Of a stretch of 64,000 nucleotides of DNA, positions 55,725 through 63,435 are shown piece by piece. The notes below the pieces were generated by a model that saw nothing but the letters and a program-made list of their open reading frames with translations, searched no databases and was not told the DNA's origin. Both the position numbers and the translations under genes were made by a program. Numbering within the stretch: the stretch's first letter is position 1; every line of letters begins with the position of its first letter. The stretch is from assembly GCA_963707275.1 (NCBI GenBank), contig CAVPPH010000002.1:124001-188000 (forward strand), in the 5' to 3' direction. This DNA is from JACKBK01 sp963707275. GTDB lineage: Bacteria > Chloroflexota > Anaerolineae > JAAEKA01.

Positions 55725-57035
55725 TCAGTCGCTGGCCGGCTGGCGCAGCAGGTGGTTAGCCAGCGCGGCTGCCACGCCAAAGAGGGCAAAGGCGAGCACG
55801 TAGCCGCGCGGCGGGGAGAGCGACGAGTCGACCAGGCCATGTGCGGCCATCATCACCAGGCTGCCGAAGAGGCCGATGGCCAGACTGTGCTGGCTGAGGC
55901 GCCGTCCACCGGCCAGCGCTGCGTCGGGAACCCGTCGTGTGGCTGCCACCAGACTCGCGCCCAGCCCCAGCCCCAGTGCGATCAACGCCACCGCGCCGCC
56001 GACGCCAAAGTCCACCGCGGTCTGCAGATAGACGTTGTGCGGGTGGAAGAAATTGCCCTGGATGCCGGTGAAGAAGGGTGGGTAGAGGCGCATCACTACC
56101 GGCTCAAACAGCCCCGGACCAACGCCGGTCAGCCCCGTGTCCCGCAGGACAGCCAGCGCGCGCGACCACAGCTCCAGCCGGCCAGGCAGGGTATTGATGG
56201 CCGTTTCCTCGGTCAGCGGCGCCTGCATCAGGCCGTTGACCAGCGATGGTCCCATCGCTGCCAGCGCGACTACAGTTACCGCAGTTACGACGGCGATCAC
56301 GATCCACCAGCGGCGGTAGCGCAGCACGGGAGCGATGAGCAGTCCCGCTGCCAGCCCGGCCCATGCACCGCGCGACTGCGTCAGGAAGAGCGCCAACCCT
56401 GTCAGCAGCGCGACGGCGACCGCCGCTGCTCGCAGGCGCCCTTCGCGGCTCCACACCGCCAGCGCCAGCGCTGGCAGGAAGAGCCACGCCATCAGCGCGC
56501 CGGCCAGGTTAGGATGAAACCCTGCCAGCGGATTGCTGGACGACAGCGACGGCAGGGCGTCGTAGATCTGGTCGGGCACGAAGGGCAGCTTGGAGGTGAA
56601 CCAGCGGGTGCCGACCAGCACAGCTACGCTGGCCAGCGCGGCCGCGGCCAGGAACAGCCAGGGCAGCAGGTCAGCCCAACGGCTGCCGGCCAGCCCTGCC
56701 AGCCCGTAGAACAGGCCGAAGCCGGCGATGACCTTGGCGACCGTCGGCCAGCTTGCCGCCGCGTCGTGGCTGGCCCACAAACCCACTGGTAGCAGCAGCA
56801 GGGCCAGCACGTTGGGCCAGTCGACCGCCGTGGTGGGCAGGACGGTACGCGTGACAACTGCCCGCCAGACGAAAACTGCGATCAACCCGACGACCGCGGC
56901 CACCGTCAGCCAGAGCGGCAGACTGACGGTGAAAACCAACGGAACGGAGAGCAGGACGCACGCGACCAAAAAGGAAAGCGCCAGCCGGTCCGGGTGGCCG
57001 GCGCGCGGCGCAACGAGGGGGGATGCCTGTATCAT
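55725..57035 (-). CDS. O-antigen ligase (Wzy/WaaL-like) membrane protein
   Basis: A 436-residue protein with about 10-12 membrane helices. Family blocks are NPLAGFHPNLAGALMAWLFL, LALFLTQSRGAWAGLAAGLL, TLPGRLELWSRALAVLRDTG, TGVGPGLFEPVVMRLYPPFF and FFHPHNVYLQTAVDFGVGGA, the conserved external loop (PHN..L) of Wzy_C proteins. They ligate or polymerise glycans on the outside of the membrane. A promoter with TATAAT ends only 9 nt before its ATG (57045-57050), so the mRNA is probably leaderless. The frame is intact. Confidence 0.85.
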   Translation of the reverse strand: MIQASPLVAPRAGHPDRLALSFLVACVLLSVPLVFTVSLPLWLTVAAVVGLIAVFVWRAVVTRTVLPTTAVDWPNVLALLLLPVGLWASHDAAASWPTVAKVIAGFGLFYGLAGLAGSRWADLLPWLFLAAAALASVAVLVGTRWFTSKLPFVPDQIYDALPSLSSSNPLAGFHPNLAGALMAWLFLPALALAVWSREGRLRAAAVAVALLTGLALFLTQSRGAWAGLAAGLLIAPVLRYRRWWIVIAVVTAVTVVALAAMGPSLVNGLMQAPLTEETAINTLPGRLELWSRALAVLRDTGLTGVGPGLFEPVVMRLYPPFFTGIQGNFFHPHNVYLQTAVDFGVGGAVALIALGLGLGASLVAATRRVPDAALAGGRRLSQHSLAIGLFGSLVMMAAHGLVDSSLSPPRGYVLAFALFGVAAALANHLLRQPASD

Positions 57036-57044
57036 AGCAACCAG

Positions 57045-57073
57045 ATTATAAGCTGCCGCGCTGCAACGGCCAA
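57045..57073 (-). promoter_or_regulatory. Promoter giving a leaderless mRNA
   Basis: On the minus strand TTGGCC (57073-57068), 17 nt, TATAAT (57050-57045). The initiator ATG (57035-57033) is 9 nt from the -10, so transcription should begin within about three bases of it. Confidence 0.65.
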
Positions 57074-57165
57074 AACGAGTTTTGATGAAACAGCAACAGG
57101 CGCAAACGCGCTGGTTCCGGGATACGCAATACGCAATACAACCGGTCCCGCAAACACTCCGCCGA

Positions 57166-57735
57166 TCAGGTTCCCGCAGTCAGGATGTCCGTCCGGTCGA
57201 GGTAGGTCAGGAGGTAGCGTGTCTGGCCGGCCGGCGCTCGCTCGCTAAACGTGGTGAACTCGGTGCGGATCGTCAGGTAGAAGGGGGTGGCCGCGTCGAC
57301 CACGACAACTATACCCGCGCCTGTGTCAGCCTCAGCGATCAGGCTGATGACGTTTCCGTCCAGCGCCAGACTGTGCAGACCAATGGGTGGCTCCAGCCGC
57401 AGCTCCCAGTCGACGCTGTTCCCAGTGCAAGTGACGCCGATCAGCGTCTCGACCAGCAGGGATGCCACAGCCGGCCACCGGCTCGCCACTTCGTGCGCGC
57501 TGCCGGCATCCGGCGGCAGGTCGGCAGCAACACGGTCCATGAACGCACAGGCGACCGCGAACGCTTCGTCGTCCAGTCCGCGTGCTCGCAGCGCGCGGAC
57601 CTGCACCAACGTGTTCTCAGCAGCACTCTGCGGCTGGTCGCCGCGCCAGGACTGCCAGTAGGCTGCCACCCATCCAGGATAGGCAGGTACTACCGGAGTT
57701 GGTGGTTTTGTGAGCGATGCGTTGATTGATTGCAT
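57166..57735 (-). CDS. Orphan protein, possible remnant of a larger enzyme
   Basis: A 189-residue protein. The N-terminal half is helical (PAYPGWVAAYWQSWRGDQPQ, LVQVRALRARGLDDEAFAVA) and resembles the end of a six-hairpin glycosidase. The C-terminal half is beta-rich (LRLEPPIGLHSLALDGNVIS, FYLTIRTEFTTFSERAPAGQ). There is no signal peptide or catalytic motif. It may be a truncated glycoside hydrolase tail or a genuine small protein. A palindrome lies immediately upstream. I do not recognise it with confidence. Confidence 0.5.
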   Translation of the reverse strand: MQSINASLTKPPTPVVPAYPGWVAAYWQSWRGDQPQSAAENTLVQVRALRARGLDDEAFAVACAFMDRVAADLPPDAGSAHEVASRWPAVASLLVETLIGVTCTGNSVDWELRLEPPIGLHSLALDGNVISLIAEADTGAGIVVVVDAATPFYLTIRTEFTTFSERAPAGQTRYLLTYLDRTDILTAGT

Positions 57736-57754
57736 TTGCGGTACGACGTCCAGC

Positions 57755-57808
57755 TTCGTAGCAGGCGCTTCAGTGCCATCGGAACGGCGCTGAAGCGCCT
57801 GCTACGAA
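57755..57808. repeat. 19-bp inverted repeat (CGTAGCAGGCGCTTCAG type)
   Basis: Perfect arms TTCGTAGCAGGCGCTTCAG (57755-57773) and its complement (57790-57808), 16-nt centre. It is intergenic, just upstream of the orphan gene. Confidence 0.75.
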
Positions 57809-57824
57809 CGGATTGAACTCATAC

Positions 57825-57878
57825 ACCCACAAACCAAACGAGACCCGGCGACAACCGGGCCTCGTTTGGTTTGTGGGT
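57825..57878 (-). terminator. Long hairpin terminator after the lipoprotein
   Basis: ACCCACAAACCAAACGAG... (57825) faces CTCGTTTGGTTTGTGGGT (57861-57878), with one internal mismatch and a CCCGG/CCGGG top, 10 nt after the lipoprotein stop on the minus strand. It has no long T-run but is very stable. Confidence 0.65.
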
Positions 57879-57887
57879 CGTGACGGG

Positions 57888-58388
57888 CTAATTGCCGCTG
57901 AGCTGGCCGTCGAAACGGATGTAGAACACCTGCGTCTTGCCCGACCCATCGTCGCTGGCCGGCAGGATCACCAGCAGCGACTGCTGCTTGCCGTCGTCCT
58001 TGCCGTAGAGACACATGCCACCGCCCGCGCCGGCGGCATCGACGCCGCCCATGCATCCGGGCTGGTCGCTCAGATTCCAGCCGGCTTCGGTCATGCGCTC
58101 CTGGCTGTAGTAAGCTGTGACCTCGTCCGGCGCCATGTCGGTGGTGTAGCCCACGACGTCGAACTTCTCCAGATCCACGTTGCTGTCCGAGGCGGATGCT
58201 TTCACCAGGGTCTGCATGACCAGCCGCAGCGGCAGCGGCAGCTTGATGTTGGCTTTCTCGGCTTGTGGCAGGCCGGGCACATCCGACCACAGGTTGTTGA
58301 CGTTGCTGCTGCTTCCACCGCCACCGCAGCCCGCCAGGGCAGCCGCCATCACGATGAGCAGCACAAGAAATACTGATTTGCGAACCAT
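57888..58388 (-). CDS. Small lipoprotein, unrecognised
   Basis: A 166-residue lipoprotein: MVRKSVFLVLLIVMAAALAG then Cys-Gly-Gly-Gly-Gly. The mature part has PLPLRLVMQTLVKASASDSN, FDVVGYTTDMAPDEVTAYYS, WNLSDQPGCMGGVDAAGAGG and KQQSLLVILPASDDGSGKTQ. Two further Cys could form a disulfide. ATG 58388 has a GGAGG site. The pattern ..YYSQERMTEAGW..L.., with helix then strands, resembles small envelope lipoproteins of unknown role. The frame is intact. Confidence 0.65.
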   Translation of the reverse strand: MVRKSVFLVLLIVMAAALAGCGGGGSSSNVNNLWSDVPGLPQAEKANIKLPLPLRLVMQTLVKASASDSNVDLEKFDVVGYTTDMAPDEVTAYYSQERMTEAGWNLSDQPGCMGGVDAAGAGGGMCLYGKDDGKQQSLLVILPASDDGSGKTQVFYIRFDGQLSGN

Positions 58389-58717
58389 TTGAACCTCCGA
58401 GTTTTCGTTGACTGTACGGTGTTGTTCAGACGCCGAGGACGTTGCGCCAAAGGCAGCAACGTCATTGAGCGACTGAACCACGCAGACGCATTCGCCTGCG
58501 CCATATTGATAAACGAATACCGCACCGGAATTCTGCACTCAAGTCGACCTTTTGACAAGATTGCCACCGGCAGACTGTTCCAAATCCCGGCCATTTGCGT
58601 TGAGCGGCATATGCACGCATAATGCGCCCTGAAACCTTTTCCATCCATCAGGCGAGTTGACTGTCGGGCGTTATGCCCGGTCATGCAACTCTGTGAAAAC
58701 AGGAGGAAACAGAGCGA
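58389..58717. other. 329-bp intergenic region between divergent genes
   Basis: No gene is evident. The right part carries a plausible promoter for the response-regulator fusion (TTGCGT 58595-58600, 17 nt, CATAAT 58618-58623) about 95 nt upstream of its ATG. The left part should carry the lipoprotein promoter, which I cannot point to. Confidence 0.5.
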
Positions 58718-60404
58718 ATGGCTACCAGGCCAATCATTCTTACCGTTGACGACGAACCTCAGGTGCTCAACGCGATCGAGCGCGATCTGCGCCGTCATTA
58801 TCGCAATGAATATCGTATCATCAAGGCCGGCTCCGGCGCAGAGGCGCTGGATGTCACGCGCCAGCTTCTTCAGCGCGGCGACCCGCTGGCACTCTTCCTG
58901 GCCGATCAGCGCATGCCGCGTATGAGCGGCACCGAGTTTCTGACCGAGGCGATCAAGTTCTACCCCGACGCCCGCAAGGTGCTGCTGACCGCTTACGCCG
59001 ATACCCAGGCTGCCATCGACAGCATCAACGCTATCGGCCTCGACTACTACCTGATGAAGCCGTGGGACCCACCGGAGCAAAATCTCTACCCGGTGTTGGA
59101 CGACCTGCTCAGTGACTGGTGGCAGACCGCTCCGCCGCCTTACGACGGCATTCGCGTCGCTGGCACATTGTGGTCGCCGGCCAGCCACGATGTCAAGGAC
59201 TTTCTGGCGCGCAACCGGATTCCCTATCTATGGCAGGACATCGAGAACGACGCTCAGGCGCGCGAGCTTGTGGAGGCGGTGTTGCACAAGGAGCAGGTCG
59301 CGGGCGAATCGGGGTACAGGCTACCTGTCGTGTTCATGCCCGGCGGCGAGGCGTTGATCCAGCCCGAGCTGCGCGTGCTGGCTGAGAAGGTTGGCTTGCA
59401 GACGCAGGCGACCCAGCCATTCTACGACCTGATCATCGTCGGCGCCGGGCCGGCCGGGCTGGGGGCGGGCGTCTACGGCGCGTCGGAAGGGCTGCGCACG
59501 CTGATGATCGACCGAGCGGCCACCGGCGGACAGGCCGGCACCAGCTCGCGCATCGAGAACTACCTGGGATTTCCCAAGGGACTGAGCGGATCTGATCTGG
59601 CCCAGCGAGCCACTTTGCAAGCCACCCGTCTCGGTGCTGAGATTCTCGACTGCTCAGGACGTAGAACGTGTGCGGGTCGAAGACCCCTATCGCTACGTCA
59701 CGCTGAGCGATGGCACTGAACTCGGCTGCAAGGCGCTGGTGATTGCGACCGGCGTGACCGTGCGCAAGCTGGCTGCGCCGGGGATCGATCCGTTGACCGG
59801 GGCCGGTATTTACTACGGCGCAGCGCTGACCGAGGCTGCCAACTATCGCGGCCAGCACGTCTATGTGGTGGGCGGCGCGAATTCGGCTGGCCAGGGCGCG
59901 ATGTTCTTCTCCCGCTACGCCGGCCAGGTGACGATGCTGGTGCGCAGCGCAGATCTGGAGGGCAGCATGTCAGCCTATCTGATCGACCAGATCAACGCGA
60001 CGCCCAACATCGACGTGCAGGTGCGCACCCAGGTCGCCGAGGCGCACGGCAGCAATCGGCTGGAGGCGTTGACACTTTTCAACAGCGACACCAACGAGAC
60101 GACCACCGTGCCGGCGGCGGCGCTCTTCCTGTTCATCGGCGCCGTGCCGCACAGCGAGCTGGTGGCCGATGTGGTGGAATGCAACAGCGCCGGATTTATT
60201 CTCACCGGTCAGGACTTGGCGCGCGACGGCCAGCGGCCCCAGGGATGGAAGCTGAAGCGCGACCCGTACCTGCTGGAAACCAGCGTGCCAGGTATCTTTG
60301 CGGCCGGCGATGTTCGCCAAAGCGCGGTGCGTCGCGTCGCGTCTGCCGTGGGCGAAGGCGCCATCGCCGTCAGCCTGGTGCACCAGTATCTGAAGAGTGT
60401 GTAG
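58718..60404 (+). CDS. Response regulator fused to a thioredoxin-reductase-like flavoprotein (frame broken)
   Basis: A 561-residue fusion. Residues 1-125 are a receiver domain: ILTVDDEPQVLNAIERDLRR, phospho-acceptor Asp in LFLADQRMPRMSGTEFLTEA, Lys in YLMKPWDPPE. A glutaredoxin-like linker domain (about 145-225) reads VAGTLWSPASHDVKDFLARN with its Cys replaced, then LPVVFMPGGEALIQPELRVL. The thioredoxin-reductase fold follows: YDLIIVGAGPAGLGAGVYGA, TGGQAGTSSRIENYLGFPKG, VVGGANSAGQGAMFF, and the end VPGIFAAGDVRQSAVRRVAS. The usual CATC redox pair is absent (GAGIYYGAALTEA). One extra base near 59648 (AEIL/TAQDVERV). It is probably the output partner of the histidine kinase downstream. Confidence 0.9.
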
Positions 60405-60469
60405 GACTGCGGTGTCATCGCTTCCTTCTTTGGTCGGTCTCTGACCGAGCCGGCGCCGGGGTATGCTCG

Positions 60470-60513
60470 CCCAGAAGACCGGCCGAAGCAACAACTGATT
60501 GAGAGACGCGTCG
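60470..60513 (+). repeat. Repeat module shared with 53347-53390
   Basis: AGAAGACCGGCCGAAGC followed by ACTGATTGAGAGACGCGT, close to the second half of the repeat at 53307-53390. It lies in the 155-nt spacer between the fusion regulator and the kinase. Confidence 0.5.
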
Positions 60514-60559
60514 CAAGAAAGCCTGCGACTTGTAACGCGCTACCAACTACGAGACAGCC

Positions 60560-62392
60560 ATGTACGATTTCCTGCGTAAGGTCCCCCTGTTTGCCGAACT
60601 GCCGATTGAAGACCTCGACCGCATCTGCGAGATGGTGCAGGAGGTGCGGCTGGTTGCCGGTGAGGAGTTGTTCGCCGAAGGCAGCCGTGCCGACAGCGCT
60701 TACATCATCGAGTCGGGCGAGTTGGAGATCATCAAGACCTCGGTCAACCGCCAGGTGTTGATGGCGGTGCGCCGTTCGGGCGACGTCATCGGCGAGATGG
60801 GGCTGCTGGAGGACTCGCCGCGCAGCGCCGCCGTGCGGGCGCGCAGCGACAGCGTCCTCTACGCCATCGGCGCGGAGCAGTTCGATTACCTGCTCAACAC
60901 CAGCCCCACGGCGTCTCGTGTGCTGCTGAACATCGTGCTGGCGCGCTGGCGGGCCGGTCAGAACACCTTGCGCCAGAGCGAGAAGATGGCCCAGCTCGGC
61001 ACGCTGACCGCCGGCGTGGCGCATGAGCTGAACAACCCGGCCGCGGCCGTCAAGCGCGGCGCAAGCCAGTTGGAAGAGACTCAACTGGCCTATGGTGAGG
61101 CGCAGGCCGGACTGGCGCGTGCGTCTCTCAGCCCGGCGCAGCAAGCCAGCCTCAATGATCTGGCAAAGCAGGCGCGTGCGCTGGCCGCCCGGCCGCTGGA
61201 TATCGATGCGTTGAGCAGGAGTGATCAGGAATACGCGCTGGAGGAGTGGCTGGAGCGCCACAACGTCGACGACGGCTGGGAACTGGCGCCGACGCTGGTC
61301 AACCTGGGATACGATGCCGGCCAGTTGGCTGAACTGGCGCGGCTGTTTGATGTCCAGCAACTGCCGGCGGTGGTGACCTGGCTCGGCGCAACCTACAACG
61401 TCTACAGCCTGCTGGCCGAGGTGAACCAGGGCGCCGCGCGCATCTCCGAGATCGTCAAGGCGCTGAAATCATACGTCTACCTCGATCAGGCGCCGGTGCA
61501 GTCGGTGGACATCCACGAAGGACTGGACAACACACTGCTTATCCTGCGCAGCAAGCTAAGTGGGATTCCCCTGCGTCGCGAATACGCCCCCGATCTGCCC
61601 AGAATCGAGGGCTATGGCAGCGAACTGAACCAGGTCTGGACCAATATCCTGGACAACGCCGCCGATGCGCTTACGGACATCGCAGCACCGGTGATCATTG
61701 TTCGCACCAGCCACAAGAACGGCTGGGTCACCGTCCAGATCGAGGACAACGGTCCCGGTATACCACCGGAGGTCCAGGCGCGCATCTTCGATGCTTTTTT
61801 CACCACCAAGCCGCCGGGCCAGGGCACCGGACTGGGGCTGGACATCAGCTACAACATCGTCGTTAACAAGCATCGCGGTGAGATCAAGGTATTCTCACAT
61901 CCGGGTTCGACCTGTTTCCAGGTCGAGCTGCCGGTCAACTTTGGGGCGGCAGTGCACGCCGGGCCAGCGGTGGCATCTCACGGCGACGAGCATCTGCGCC
62001 ATATCCTGACGACTGCCAAGACGGTAGCTGTGGTCGGCATCTCCAGTCGCCCAGACCGCCCCGGCTATTCCGTTCCCGCCTACCTCCAGGCGAACGGCTA
62101 TCGCATTATCCCCGTCAATCCAGAACTCGAAGAGGTGCTGGGCGAGCGTGCCTATCCCGATTTGCTGTCGATCCCGGAGCCTGTCGATGTGGTCGAGGTG
62201 TTCCGCCGCGGTGAAGAGGTAATGCTCGTGGTGGAGCAGGCCATCGCAATCGGCGCGAAGGTGATCTGGATGCAGGAAGGTGTGGTCAACGAATCGGCAG
62301 CCAATATCGCGCTGGCCGCCGGTCTGGACGTGGTGATGGACACTTGTATGCGCGCGACCCACAAACGCCTGATTGCCAACCCGCGCCAATGA
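60560..62392 (+). CDS. cNMP-sensor histidine kinase fused to a CoA-binding domain
   Basis: A 610-residue protein in one intact frame. Residues 5-125 are a cyclic-nucleotide-binding domain (PLFAELPIEDLDRICEMVQE, GDVIGEMGLLEDSPRSAAV). The kinase H-box is LTAGVAHELNNPAAAVKRG (His about 156), N-box LNQVWTNILDNAADAL, G1 IEDNGPGIPPEVQARIF and G2 GQGTGLGLDISYNIVV. From about 490 to the end it is a CoA_binding_2/YccU-like Rossmann domain: TVAVVGISSRPDRPGYSVPA, YLQANGYRIIPVNPELEEVL, PVDVVEVFRRGEEVMLVVEQ and GLDVVMDTCMRATHKRL. That C-terminal fusion is unusual. It follows the REC-reductase gene by 155 nt and overlaps the DUF3307 gene by 4 nt. Confidence 0.9.
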   Translation: MYDFLRKVPLFAELPIEDLDRICEMVQEVRLVAGEELFAEGSRADSAYIIESGELEIIKTSVNRQVLMAVRRSGDVIGEMGLLEDSPRSAAVRARSDSVLYAIGAEQFDYLLNTSPTASRVLLNIVLARWRAGQNTLRQSEKMAQLGTLTAGVAHELNNPAAAVKRGASQLEETQLAYGEAQAGLARASLSPAQQASLNDLAKQARALAARPLDIDALSRSDQEYALEEWLERHNVDDGWELAPTLVNLGYDAGQLAELARLFDVQQLPAVVTWLGATYNVYSLLAEVNQGAARISEIVKALKSYVYLDQAPVQSVDIHEGLDNTLLILRSKLSGIPLRREYAPDLPRIEGYGSELNQVWTNILDNAADALTDIAAPVIIVRTSHKNGWVTVQIEDNGPGIPPEVQARIFDAFFTTKPPGQGTGLGLDISYNIVVNKHRGEIKVFSHPGSTCFQVELPVNFGAAVHAGPAVASHGDEHLRHILTTAKTVAVVGISSRPDRPGYSVPAYLQANGYRIIPVNPELEEVLGERAYPDLLSIPEPVDVVEVFRRGEEVMLVVEQAIAIGAKVIWMQEGVVNESAANIALAAGLDVVMDTCMRATHKRLIANPRQ

Positions 62393-63067
62393 GCAGCGTC
62401 TTCTGGATGCTGATGCTGGCGCACCTCATCGGCGACTATCCTCTGCAACCTGACTGGATGGTGCGCGCCAAGCAAACGTGGTCTGGCTTGACGTTGCATG
62501 TCGGCGTGCATTTGGCAGTGCTGTTGGTACTGGCCGGCACAGGGCGATCGGTCCTGTGGCCCTTTTTGCTGGGGCTGGCAGTTATCCACTTCGCTATTGA
62601 CGCTTTCAAGAACTGGCTCGGACGTGTGCGGCCAGAGTGGGTCAGCGGTCCCTATATCTTCGACCAGTTTCTTCATTTGATCTCGCTGATTGTCGTGGCG
62701 GTCTGGATCGTTGTCGCCGTTCCGCCGGACGCGATCCCGCACTACGGCGCGTGGATGATCTACGCGTGGGGGTTCCTGGCAGCGACTTACGCATGGTACA
62801 TTACGGAGCGGATACTGGTTCGGCGCAATGCGTCGTATCTGGCGGAGGTCAACCGTCAGCGTTGGACGCGTATAGCGGCGCGTGGACTGTGGCTGGCGCT
62901 ATTCCTGATGCTGGGTGTACGCGCTGAACGGTGCAGTCGTCAGGGTGGCTGTGGCTGCACCGCTGCCCTACCTCTCAGGTCAGCACCGCAGCCGCGCGCT
63001 GGCGACGGATGTGGCCGTTTCGCTGGCGACGGCGATCGTGGTTCTGATCGCGCTGAGGCTGGCATGA
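62389..63067 (+). CDS. DUF3307 membrane protein (frame broken near end)
   Basis: A 225-residue membrane protein after repair. It opens SSVFWMLMLAHLIGDYPLQP with the DUF3307 H-x-x-x-D pattern, then HVGVHLAVLLVLAGTGRSVL and HFAIDAFKNWLG (conserved H..D). About five membrane helices follow. One extra base near 62917 (FLMLG/YALNGAVV) shifts the last 50 residues. ATG 62389 overlaps the kinase stop (ATGA), and its own stop overlaps the zinc-finger gene start (63064), so the three genes are translationally coupled. Function of the family is unknown. Confidence 0.85.
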
Positions 63068-63432
63068 GCAACGCACCGAAACTGGCGCGCATTCGGGTAC
63101 CCAACTGGTATTACCGTCTCAGGTACACCGGCCAAATGGCCGAAAAACGCTGTTCTCACGTTGAACAGATTCAGGTGGTTGCAGCCGACACAACCATCTG
63201 TCGCGACTGTACCGCAACAGGAGACACATGGCCAGCCCTGCGAATGTGCTTGATCTGCGGCTACGTGGGCTGCTGCGACAAGTCAAAGAATCAACACACC
63301 CGCAAGCACTATCAAGCAACCGGCCATTCGCTGATCTTTTCGCTGCACCCGCGTGAGGCCTGGGTGTGGTGTTACGACGACGAGGCTTTGCTGGATCTGG
63401 ACTCGCCGCAGTTGGCTGGAAGGCTGGTTTGA
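63064..63432 (+). CDS. UBP-type (ubiquitin-hydrolase-type) zinc-finger protein
   Basis: A 122-residue protein that is essentially one zf-UBP domain. Zinc ligands and aromatic core are visible: RCSHVEQIQVVAADTTICRD (first Cys, then C-x-x-C), MCLICGYVGCCDKSKNQHTR (C-x-x-C..C..H) and KHYQATGHSLIFSLHPREAW, ending VWCYDDEALLDLD. In eukaryotes this domain binds the free C-terminus of ubiquitin. No ubiquitin or E1/E2 gene is seen here. It is coupled to the DUF3307 gene by overlapping ATGA and followed 3 nt later by the rhodanese gene. Its partner in the cell is unknown; the signalling genes upstream are the obvious candidates. Confidence 0.9.
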   Translation: MSNAPKLARIRVPNWYYRLRYTGQMAEKRCSHVEQIQVVAADTTICRDCTATGDTWPALRMCLICGYVGCCDKSKNQHTRKHYQATGHSLIFSLHPREAWVWCYDDEALLDLDSPQLAGRLV

Positions 63433-63435
63433 TAG

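Noticed and set aside
57166..57735. Calling the orphan protein a glycoside hydrolase
   Set aside because: Only a loose resemblance to a six-hairpin glycosidase tail; no catalytic residue or signal peptide supports it.
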